Assembly: GCF_027943255.1 (NCBI RefSeq)
Contig: NC_072892.1
Span: forward strand, 163,806,792-163,870,791
DNA: 64,000 nt
Reading direction: 5' to 3'
Source of the DNA: Anastrepha obliqua
Taxonomy: Eukaryota; Arthropoda; Insecta; Diptera; Tephritidae
Position 1 is the stretch's first letter, and the number at the start of each line of letters is the position of its first letter. Both the position numbers and the translations under genes were made by a program. The notes under the pieces were generated by a model. That model saw only the letters and a program-made list of their open reading frames with translations. It did not search any database and had not been told where the DNA came from. This document shows, one piece after another, positions 55,545 through 64,000 of the stretch.

Positions 55545-56225
55545 AATATGTACTTCTACTGAAATAATCGAAATACTTTCTTAGCAAAAGTTGAATGATT
55601 TGTGGCGAGCTTGATTTACTGCCATAAATGTGGTACGTTCCAGCGGCTCCCTTGGCTGGGTCACGTCGCCCAAATGGATGCAAACGCTCCAGTTCTGAAA
55701 GTATTCGTTGCGGTACCAGCTGGTGGTAGCAGAGGAAGAGGAAGGCCTCCTCTGGGTTGGAAAGGTCAGGACTAGACTTCACTTGGTGTTTCCAACTGCC
55801 GCCGGTTAGCACGAGAAAGAAACGACTGACGCGCTTTGTTAAACTCGGCCAAAATCGCGTAAGCGGTTATCGCGCAAAGCAAGAAGAAGAAGAAGATGGT
55901 ACGTTAGGGTGGTAGGAGCTGAGATTTAGTGGGTAAGCACTAAAACGGGCTACTTGAACCAAATACCCTTGAAATAAAAAAAGTTGACCTTTTGAGACAA
56001 AAATATCGATATATCTAAATCTAAGATTTGACTATAAACGTCGAAGATGTGACAATAAATGTTTGTTTTTTAAATACTTCTGCTGGAATAATCGAAATAC
56101 TTCCATAGCAAAAGTGTAATAATTTTTGCCGAGTATTAGTTTACTTGCATTGGGGTGGTACGTTAAAGTAGTAGGAGCTGAAATCTAGTAGGCAAGTAGT
56201 ATAACAGGGTACTGAACCAACAATT
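55545..56225. repeat. direct duplication of a ~150 bp unit
   Basis: AATAATCGAAATACTT, GGTGGTACGTTA-like and TAGGAGCTGA segments at 55560-55975 recur at 56085-56225. The first unit is split by a LINE insertion. The AAAATATCGATATATC segment near 56002 recurs at 58310, on the other side of the pogo element. Confidence 0.6.
55645..55893 (+). mobile_element. 5'-truncated LINE, family R copy 3, with 9 bp target duplication
   Basis: Plus strand: LPWLGHVAQMDANAPVLKVF, VAVPAGGSRGRGRPPLGWKG, LARERNDWRALLNSAKIA, stop, then the tail AAGAAGAAGAAGAAGATGG-like. TGGTACGTT flanks both ends (about 55631 and 55896), a target duplication inside the repeat listed above. Confidence 0.8.
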
Positions 56226-56451
56226 TTTTTTTTTAGTTTAAGAAGTGTTTGACGGGATTTCAGATCCACAAAACGCCAGAGCATACTGGTGCGTCAAAGT
56301 TGTGAAAATGACATTATTTAAAAGGAAAGTGGTGGCAACACGAGACATAAATATGTCGAAACCGGAAGTGATACCGTATTTTTCCCAAAATAAGACATCC
56401 TCCGAAAATAAACTCTAGTTCAAATAATGTCACAAAAATAATTCATTAAAA

Positions 56452-57525
56452 ATGAATACAAAACGAAAGAGCTATTCTGTCAAGTACAAAAAGGGAATCG
56501 TGGAAGACTCCAGGGGTGTAAGTCTTGTAGCATTCTGTAAAGAGAAGATGCTGAATCTCCCTATGGTTCGGAAATAGTGCGTAGACTACGATTACCTGTG
56601 CCAACTGGTGGGCCAAGAAAATGAGAAAAAACGGAGAGTTGGATCTGGTCGGCAGCCGTTATTTTCTGAATTAGAGGACTGCATCTGGGAATGGATTGCA
56701 GGAAGGAGACTTTGGTTATGCGCAAGACTGAGATTCAAATATTTGCCCTTGAAACAGCAATTGAATGTGATATATCCACAGAAGAACTTAAAGCATCGTC
56801 ACACTGGTTGGATATCTTCCTTAAACGATATGAACTGTCTCTAAGGAGATCAACAACATTGCTTAAGCTGGAAGATAATGAAGTCGTTAAGCGTGCACTT
56901 GCATCTAAGTTTTTTGTTGATAGCATCGATTTTTTGAAATACCAACTCTCCAACATGATTGCTATAGATGAGACCACGGTATTCCTAGGCCAAGGAGCTC
57001 AAACGTCAGTTCACCATAAGGCTTCTTCGTCAATTTACGTTCCTTCTACCATTTTAATCACTAAACGTAAAAAAAGACCAGATTCAACGTGTTTCAGGTA
57101 TTTATGTCATTGAAAGTGAAAAAGTCTGGTGCACCCAAGCAGTTATAAGAAAGTGGCTTGATTTTATGCTGTCACCACTGTTGAGGGGTGGGTCGGAATA
57201 GAGGTTTACTAGTTTGGGATTCAGCCAGTACTCACTGCGCTAAAGACATGAAAAACTTTCTTGCTGAGAGGAAGATTGCTCAAATAATGATTCCGACAGG
57301 AATGACTGGTTACCTCCAGACACTTGACACTTGCCATTCAAGAATCATTTGCGGATGGAAATGAATGAATATAGTGAAAACAGAATGGTGAGAAATCATG
57401 AAGGTAATTTTGTAAATTTAGGCTTACAAGTAGTTGTGGATGAGGTAAAAAATTCATGGGACAAAATAACTGATAATGATGATTCCAATGCACTACGAAC
57501 AGGCTACTTAGACATGAAGTATTAA
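56452..57525 (+). pseudogene. pogo/Tigger-type transposase pseudogene
   Basis: MNTKRKSYSVKYKKGIVEDS is the CENP-B/pogo N-terminal HTH start. GSGRQPLFSELEDCIWEWI is the CENPB-type HTH, continuing in another frame through ELKASSHWLDIFLKRYELSL. The DDE core reads MIAIDETTVFLG (D1), a shifted LLVWDSASTHCAKDMKNFLA (D2), and MIPTGMTGYLQTLD (D3), with about 35 residues between D2 and D3. C-terminal part VVDEVKNSWDKITDND. Several stops and shifts. The superfamily assignment is firm; the subfamily is not. Confidence 0.85.
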
Positions 57526-57607
57526 TTTCATGGCAGCTACATCACAAGACATGAGAGATTCGGAGCAAGGATTCAACAGAATTTGGATTTGGAAGAAAAT
57601 AAGAATA

Positions 57608-57987
57608 AAGGGTGGTTAAATTTCAAGGACCGATGTTGAATGTGAACCACACCTAAACGTCAACCACACCTTTGAACTTCTTTCTTTGGGGTTATTTGAA
57701 AGAAAAGGTGTATGTCGATAAGCCAGCATCAATTCAAGAGCTAAAGGATGAGATAATTCGGCACATTAACGGCATAGAACCTCAATTATGCCTCAGCGTC
57801 ATCGAAAATTTGGACCATCGGATGGAGGTGTGCCGCCGAGGCTGCGGCGGTCATTTGTCTGATATTTTATTCCATACGTAATTGAGCCACACCAATATTA
57901 TCATAATAATGAGAAATTAAAATAATTTCTTAAAAAAAGTGTATTTTATTCAAAATCAACACCGGCCCTTAAAACTTAACCACCCTT
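57608..57987 (+). mobile_element. non-autonomous DD41D element, 380 bp
   Basis: Inverted ends AAGGGTGGTTAAATTTCAAG and AAGGGTGGTTAAGTTTTAAG, flanked by TA. It keeps only the transposase C-terminus: LNFFLWGYLKEKVYVDKPAS, MEVCRRGCGGHLSDILFHT, stop. All upstream coding is deleted. A different TIR subfamily from the 46629 element. Nested in the pogo element. Confidence 0.88.
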
Positions 57988-58170
57988 TATAATTCAGAAT
58001 TTTATTTATGACGATGTTACAGAAGGTGGCATGACTGTAATTGAATAAATTTAAATTTCTGTATTCTATGTAAAATAAATATTTAATTTATTTATTTTTG
58101 GCCTCTCCCGAAAATAAGCTCTAGCGCGTATTTTGGACCAAAAAAGAAAGTAAGACAGTGTCAGTGTATT

Positions 58171-58742
58171 TTCGGAAAAAGACTCTCCTACCGTCTTAGT
58201 TTAGAAATTTAAGTCATCTATTCTTCTTCTTCCTCCTTAAAACTGTAATATGTTCATTAAAATTGAAAAAAAAAAAACTTTCAGGAAAAAAATTTGCCTT
58301 CTTGAGACAAAAATATCGACATATCAAACTCTAAGATTTGACTATAAACGCCGAAGTTATGACGAAAAGGGTAAAAAGGTGAACCAAACGTTTGACAAAA
58401 CAACAATTTGTCTTCTAAGTTACCATGCAAAACTACTTTAAACTCAGCGGTGTAAGGCGAACTATTTTGCACCCCCCTTGTAAAATGATAGGGTCTAATG
58501 TACACACATATATGTGTATATGTATATGTAAAAGTGTATAGGTGAGCGGCGCTTCCGTATGCTACAGATTGCCAGTAATTATGCGCTTAACACGTTTTCC
58601 CCACAGCTCCCCCTGTCACCTGGTGTGATTAGCATTTTGTGAGAAAACTGAATTTTTAAATTTTGAATGAATACTAAATACATTTTGGATATTGTATTTA
58701 TATATCCCCTATAAATAATAATAATAAATATATTTTTTTTAC
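58171..58742. other. no gene recognised; downstream of candidate leader exon
   Basis: Contains one copy (58295-58370) of the repeat at 55985. The minus strand begins with a possible splice donor GTAAAA at 58742. Confidence 0.4.
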
Positions 58743-60124
58743 CTGCGTTTTTGGCCGTATATACTTTTTGCCGAATTCGGTTGCGTTGAAATGTCAAGCC
58801 TATGTGATTTTCGTGAGCACATCCCCATCATTTTGACTGCTTTTCTTTCGTTGTTTTTGTAGTTTTTGTTGTTGTTGTCGCTGTTGTTGATGGCATGCCA
58901 CCACCAGCAATGAGAAATCGATTTTCCCGAATTTCCCTTTTCCTTTAACCGTTGCGTGTTAGCCCACTTCCGTCGACTGCTAATGCAGCGCGTTTCTTTT
59001 ACTTTTTTTTTTGTGTTTTTGATCAACGCGTGAAACACTTGAGACGACTAAATAGGCGCTCCTTTAGCGCTCCACCAGCAAATCTCCAATTTGAGCAGCG
59101 CTCTTCAGCTTTATCCACAAGCTTTGCTATTACATTTATGGAAGTTCGTACGCTATTTGTGTCGACACTTTTTACTGGAGCAAAGCGGCCTGCTTTTCTA
59201 GCCTGCTTGCTACATATTTTACTGGCTGCGTTGACACACGACTCACTTATTTGAGCTGCCGCAATCTTTGTTGCGGATTTGATTGCTAGCGAATGCGTTC
59301 AATTTGTTATTGTACTGGTCAATTTATTCAATTAGTTGCGAAATTAGATAATGGCTTGAGATTTTTTTCAGCTCCGCTTTGTATGTATGATTTTGTAAAC
59401 TGTAGCACTTTGTTATGCACATGGAAGACCGATCAACCGACCGACCGAGCGACCGACCGACCGACCGTGCCTAGCTGCCAAAGATCACAACTCAACGAAT
59501 CGCAATGAATATTTAATTTTTTGTTTTCCACTTTGCTTATGATTTTGTGACTGACTATGCATGCACTGCCGAAGCTTTTGGCTCGCGGCCATATATGTAC
59601 GTATGTATGTAAATATGTAAATACGTAGTACATAGCACACTTGTACGCACATTCATCTCACTGGCCATGCCCCGTTACATCTGCTTATCTCGCCGCATAA
59701 TCGCTGCAAATTCCTTAAATTCACTACAACTCAACAATTATGCAAAGCTTTAACTTTCAATTAAAATTTCACTTATTTATTCCATGCATCGCCCAGCAAA
59801 ATACGAGTGTCCGGTGAAAATTGGGCGGTCATTTCTCCGGGTATTCGCAGCAAAGCAAAAACCGCACGAATGCGAATTTTTTGTTGAAATTTTTTATAAA
59901 TACACAAACGCGCGAATTTATTGCTCCAATTTCAGTAGCTCTACTTTTACTAGAAATATTTAGCACCACCACTGCACCACGGCAGCATTGCACCACTGCA
60001 TCAATGAAACCACCCCGTTTTTCCTTGACTTTTGGTTTAATTTTAATGTTTGTTTTTTTGTGACTGGGAGTAGCGCGCACCGCGGAACGTCACACTCGTT
60101 CGACTCGGCTTTCGTTGACAAACT
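58743..60124 (-). other. candidate 5' leader exon (perhaps Mgat2)
   Basis: About 1.4 kb of transposon-poor, higher-GC DNA between a strong core promoter and a donor AACGCAG/GTAAAA. It holds no long conserved ORF on the minus strand, only short upstream ORFs, so it would be untranslated. Orientation matches Mgat2 and no other gene on this strand lies between. The link to Mgat2 (a 38 kb intron) is inference. Confidence 0.35.
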
Positions 60125-60130
60125 GACTGC
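60090..60130 (-). promoter_or_regulatory. TATA-less core promoter: Inr plus MTE
   Basis: Minus strand: initiator TCAGTT with +1 A at 60124, then CGAGTCGAAC exactly at +18 to +27, matching the fly motif-ten element consensus at nine of ten positions. The +28 to +32 GAGTG fits the DPE only partly. No TATA box at -30. Spacing is exact for this promoter class. Confidence 0.7.
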
Positions 60131-60629
60131 GAGAATCTCAGCGCGCCGACGAATCCGAAAATGCGAGAGTGCCTTTTTATTTTGTATCTGTGAGATACAT
60201 ACCCGCTCGTGGCGGCACTGACGTATCTGTTGACTTCGTTGTCATGGCGCTTCCACTCCTCCTTGGCTGTTCGTTGTGAGTATGACATTTAGCGTTGCTA
60301 TGTTTGCTTTCCCCATTTGCATCTTTGTTTTGTTTATTTTACACCGCATTGTTTTTAAAAGTTTTATGAATGAATCTCTCTCTCTTCTTGCTGTTGTGTG
60401 TGCACGTTGAGCAGATGAAAGCAAGTTGGGCACCTAAGCGATTCGATAATCGCGCTACCAAAACAAATGCCTTAGCTTTCGGCTTGTTGTTGTGCGAGCT
60501 TTAAAAGAAAAACTACACAAAATGTGCTTTTCGACATTTGTGCACATACACATTCATACATACATGTAAGTATATTAGACAGAACTTTGAAAATTAAAAG
60601 CCAGTTAAAATTCAAACAATTTCGTAAAG
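60125..60629. other. upstream region of the candidate promoter
   Basis: No ORF or repeat recognised. GC content is higher than average near 60180-60290. Confidence 0.4.
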
Positions 60630-60640
60630 GTATGCCTCAG

Positions 60641-62022
60641 CATGATTCAATTATTAAAGGTTTGCTCACTTGTGACATTAGAATTTTGACACTCCCTTAC
60701 AAAAGGTTGCATTTAAGAAGGGTAGGAAAGGGGGGAAAAATTAAATCCCTCTTGATGATAATAGTAGCAAAAACGTACTTTTTTATTTAAATGGAAATAA
60801 GCTGCAAACGGTTTAAAACATAATTTAAAATTAATATTTGAACGTAAATAAGTTATATTATTTTAAAATTCATTGTTCATGCACAAAGTAAATTTAATTT
60901 CATATACCATACATATGTACATATGTAGTGTATAAGCAAATATATGGTGCAAATAGGAGTTTTTAGCAGAATTTGTCTAATGAGAACTAAAACACAAAAT
61001 AGTTAAAATAAGTCCAATAATTCAATTCAATTTTGAATTGAATTTTGTTGTTGTGATTACGAGAGCATTAACATTACCCATACATGTTGGGACATAACTC
61101 GGCGTTGGTCCGGTAACGAAGTACCGACTGCGGTACGATAGGCAAATAGGGTCATAATAAATTATTTCATAGAAGAAGCAGATTCATCATAAATTTAATT
61201 GACTAAAAACACACTTTAACATACTTACGCCATACTAGAATACGTTTTACCTACGTAAATTTATAGTTTTGATACCCGGTTGTTTTATTTTTTGACATGT
61301 ACAATAAAATTTAAAAGAACATCGGTTATTGTTTTCTGTTTGCTTTATTGATTAACTTGTAACTTAAATTATCATTAATTTACTAAAGCTAATTTTATCA
61401 TTATTTAAATATTAAATATTATATATAAAATAAAACTATATAACTTTTACGCTAAAGAAAACAGACACACAGAAAACATACTATATTCCGGACAAAAAAA
61501 AAAGTAACGCAAAATTTATATACATATTTACATACCAATTAGGATATGGGCTTTAAGAACGAGTGGCTCTGTAGACGGGCAGTTGGAAATCTGTAAACGA
61601 AAAGGTTCACTCTTTATATAATTTCAAAGTCTATTGGCCATTAGTTTGAACTTACGTGTTTGTCTTTGTATGACGCAGGAAAACGATTAAAAACAGCTTC
61701 AGTCGCAAGCAGGCACAGTAAAAGGCTCAAATTAGCACGGAAATAACCTAATGCATGTAAAATTATAATTTATTTATTGAATAATATGTATTTACTAAAA
61801 ACTTACTCAAATTCACGAATTCAGAAATTCAAATGTCAGCGAATTCGTAGAAATCAAATAGCAATGATGCCAACGGTTATGTTTGTTCTACAAATTTTAC
61901 TTTTGCTCACTTTTACTTACAATCTCTTGAGTTAGCGACACAGTTTCTTGCTAAGGGAGCCGATTTGTCAAGAGAGAACGAGAAAGCTGTTTACTGAGCA
62001 AACCTTTAATTATTGAATCATG
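60641..62022. mobile_element. TIR DNA element family X, copy 2
   Basis: Inverted ends CATGATTCAATTATTAAAGG (left) and its near complement (right), as in copy 1 (38704-39680). Flanked by GCCTCAG on both sides; that string spans the hAT border, proving the order of insertion. The interior has a LINE tail fragment at 61040-61135 and no recognisable transposase. Confidence 0.85.
61040..61135 (-). mobile_element. LINE 3' tail fragment
   Basis: Minus strand ends in AATGTTAATGCTCTCGTAAT, then CACAACAACA, a diverged form of the tail seen at 28634. Nested inside family X copy 2. Confidence 0.45.
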
Positions 62023-62159
62023 GCCTCAGGGTTGGGCGTTTACAACATTTTTTGGATTGTTTACACTTACATTGTAAACAATTGTAAATAATGTAAACAA
62101 TTGTTAACAATTGTAAATAATGTAAACACTTGTAAACGTTTACCAGCATATGTCTAGAA

Positions 62160-62516
62160 CTATATACGAACGACGTATTGAGCAAGCGCTTAATGTCTAC
62201 TCTCTAGCAGCTTCTTATTTGTATCCATATCATGACCGAAACAAGTTAGATCCTGATAAAACTGCAAAAGTAGGATTTCCTTTTTAATACTATGAGTGGA
62301 GAAACTTTGCAGGAGCTTGACCTATTTCTGAACAGAAGATCCTACTTCGGCGTATTACAGTCAAAAAACTTGAGCGAAGATGCCTGTTTATATTGGAGAA
62401 TGGCATCGATAAAATATCCACATCTGGCAGAAACAGCTTTGAAATTAATCAATCAAATGGAATTTTATTCATTCAGATTTGAGGAACAGACTCTCGTTTG
62501 CAAGGTCCAATAAGCT
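62160..62516 (+). pseudogene. hAT transposase C-terminal remnants
   Basis: Plus strand: SLAASYLYPYHDRNKLDPDK-like segment at about 62200-62285 (frameshifted) and, from 62292, a 73-codon ORF with ELDLFLNRRSYF, then DACLYWRMASIKYPHLAETA and LKLI. LYW+...YP.LA..A..L is the hAT dimerisation domain. The catalytic core is deleted. Confidence 0.8.
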
Positions 62517-62930
62517 ACTTTTTATTTATTATCAAATGAAAATTGACCAAATCAATGAAGAATCGGACAGTGAAAATTAATAAAAATATTAAAATATTAA
62601 ATATTAAAGCGTATTTTTTTATTATTTTTATTACAAGCTTGGAAAACTGTTTGAAAAATAGTGAAAATGCTTAATTAGTAGTAGATTGTTTCTGACTCAT
62701 AAAAAAAAGCAAAAAAAAATGAATTGTTTACGTAAACAATTGCTGTAAACAATGTAAACAGTTTACAGGCCCAACCCTGGTATGCCTGCTCCAAAGTGAA
62801 ATAGCTTTGTGAAAATAAGAAAAACACAAGCCTGTCTTAGCAAAACTTGTTTTTTACAACAAAATTCATTTGGCAAAAGTATTTTTGTTTTTAGATTTTG
62901 GGACTAAGTTTGTTTCTTGCAAAAATATTA

Positions 62931-63640
62931 GGTTGCCGAATAAGTTTGTAGTGCTTTTACCGAATACTTTTATTTAAGGGGACAGATACCTGTGAACGGC
63001 CATATTTTCCCTGATTTTCATTAAAATTATTTAAAATGAAGAAGTCAATTCATCAAAATTTTCGAAAACTTGTAAATTCACATAGAAAGTAATATCATAA
63101 AAAAAATGTGTGCAAAGTTTTAGGGAGATCGGCCAATAACTTTTCGAGTTATCGTGTACGCCAATTCGAAAAATATAGTTTTGAAAAAAACGCGTCTAAA
63201 GTTTGAATACATACATACGTAGCTATACCTCTCCCAGCGCTCGAACGCAAAGAATAGAGTCGTCACGGTTGACGATCTATAATATAATAAATACTTAAAT
63301 TTACGTTCTAAAATTTTTTGACATATTCTTAAAGAGTTATATTAACATTTTATGAAAAAAAAAAGTTTTTTTTTTTTCGAAATTTTACAGATATCTGTCC
63401 CCTTAAACCAAAAAACAATAATTATATCAATAAGTTAATAAATTCTATATTCGCCTTTGTTGTTTACAACTTCATCCCACCTCTCGACCAATTGATGCCG
63501 TTCCGCCAAAAATCGCTTGGTCTGGTGTCAAAGAAGTTGCTGAGCCAGTTTTTAAGGATCTCTTGTTATCGAAGGTTTGACAGGGAGCGGAAAAATGTTA
63601 GTCGGTCGGTGCAAGGCCTGGAGAATACGGCGGATGCTGA
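62931..63640 (-). mobile_element. mariner 3' part, carrying a TTAA MITE
   Basis: End TTAGGTTGCCGAATAAGTTT on the left (read inward). Minus-strand coding remains: HPPYSPGLAPTD, FDNKR, LSNFFDTRPSDFWRNGI, then VNNKGEY-like C-terminus. Closely related to the element at 39901-41147. Interrupted by the MITE at 62978 and cut on its 5' side by a jockey tail at 63650. Confidence 0.85.
62978..63402. mobile_element. TTAA-flanked MITE, copy 2
   Basis: 425 bp with ends GGGGACAGATACCTGT and GGGGACAGATATCTGT, flanked by TTAA (62974-62977 and 63403-63406). The related mariner at 39901-41147 has a single TTAA at the corresponding site, confirming TTAA as a four-base duplication. This points to piggyBac-type mobilisation. 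Confidence 0.9.
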
Positions 63641-63649
63641 AGGACCTCT

Positions 63650-64000
63650 TATTGTTGTTGTTGTAGCAGTAAATTTACCCTGCCAGTGTGGTGTAGTCAC
63701 CGGTCGTCTTCGTCTAGCTCGTCTAACGGTTGGCCTAGAAAACTTGCTGATTCGACAAGTTGGGCCCAGAGGGAAACGGCTGGATGAGTGGGTTGGATGG
63801 GGCATGTGAAAAGGTGGTTAGTCTCGTGCAGGCTGCCTTCACATGCCGTACATATGTTTGGTATGTCGGGGTCAATTCTGGATAGGTACAATATCCAGAA
63901 CATAAGGTTACGCGGGACTCTCGGGGAAGTTGGAGCTCTTCGTCTGCTTTAGGTGGTGGTTGAACTTCGATCACGGCATTCGGTGGTCGGGAGCTTAAGA
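63650..64000 (-). mobile_element. jockey-clade LINE 3' end, continues past right edge
   Basis: Minus strand: PPPKADEELQLPRESRVTLC, YLSRIDPDIPNICTACEGSL, HETNHLFTCPIQPTHPAVSL, PLDELDEDDR, stop; a short deletion causes a shift near 63895. The tail CTGCTACAACAACAACAATA is at 63650, joined to mariner sequence. Same family as 19148-19432. Confidence 0.87.

Larger units (their letters stand above)
56385..58170 (+). mobile_element. pogo-like DNA transposon, inactive
   Basis: AAAATAAACTCTAG near the left end and CTAGAGC/TTATTTTCGG (read inward) near the right end are inverted. The interior is a pogo/Tigger-type transposase pseudogene (56452-57525) followed by a small nested DD41D element at 57608. 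The exact ends are uncertain by some tens of bases. Confidence 0.75.
60638..62779. mobile_element. hAT-superfamily element, split by family X insertion
   Basis: Ends CAGGGTTGGGC and GCCCAACCCTG, flanked by the perfect 8 bp duplication GTATGCCT (60630-60637 and 62780-62787). The first three bases of the left end are separated from the rest by the family X element (60641-62022) and its target duplication. Without the insertion the hAT is about 750 bp. Subterminal TGTAAACAATTGTAAATAAT-like repeats are typical of hAT transposase binding sites. Confidence 0.92.

Noticed and set aside
59432..59466. (CCGA)n run as a regulatory array
   Set aside because: Simple microsatellite; no evidence of function.
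1..64000. CRISPR array, bacterial operon or phage
   Set aside because: Repeats are transposon-related, genes are spliced, and there are no spacer-repeat structures or bacterial gene clusters.

Overview
The window is insect nuclear DNA from a higher dipteran, most likely a tephritid fruit fly. Three things support this: a split, clearly fly-type Mgat2 gene; AT-rich introns; and a dense set of Tc1/mariner, jockey and tRNA-SINE relics. These include DD41D mariner-like elements and jockey tails ending in a TACAACAACAACA-like motif. The species assignment is inference. There are no bacterial genes, operons or CRISPR arrays.

One host gene is identifiable, on the minus strand. Eight coding exons between 20535 and 10181 encode the N-terminal 404 codons of Mgat2 (alpha-1,6-mannosyl-glycoprotein 2-beta-N-acetylglucosaminyltransferase, GnT-II). 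They cover the Golgi signal anchor, the stem and the first part of the catalytic domain including the EED metal-site motif. All splice phases agree. The C-terminal half was not found and should lie left of base 1. A TATA-less core promoter (Inr plus MTE) at 60124 and a candidate leader exon ending at 58743 on the same strand may be the gene's 5' end. If so, nearly the whole window is Mgat2 intron.

The rest is transposable-element strata. From left to right: 1-1.1 kb, a DD41D transposase ORF open to the window edge; 2.9-4.5 kb and 7.8-9.5 kb, two copies of an unclassified TIR element carrying nested retroelements, a foldback and a DD41D derivative; 11.7-13.1 kb, A+T repeat; 13.3-14.9 kb, a nearly complete Tc1 with IR/DR ends; 15-24.5 kb, SINE, mariner, jockey, TTAA-MITE and maT relics; 25.5-26.5 kb, a foldback; 27.4-32.3 kb, retroelement fragments around a full-length DD41D element with one frameshift; 33.3-34.2 kb, a MULE with motif-array arms; 34.8-41.1 kb, mariners, including one with an inverted 5' duplication, a Tc1 relic and a new TIR family; 41.9-50.3 kb, more DD41D, mariner, RTE and SINE; 51-58.2 kb, retroelement tails and a pogo element; 60.6-64 kb, a hAT with another transposon inside its terminus, a mariner carrying a TTAA MITE, and a jockey running off the right edge.

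Nearly all elements are degenerate. The exceptions are the left-edge DD41D ORF (no stop in 343 codons), the 29.3-30.6 kb DD41D element (one frameshift) and the Tc1 (two frameshifts). Several insertions are dated relative to each other by intact target-site duplications.
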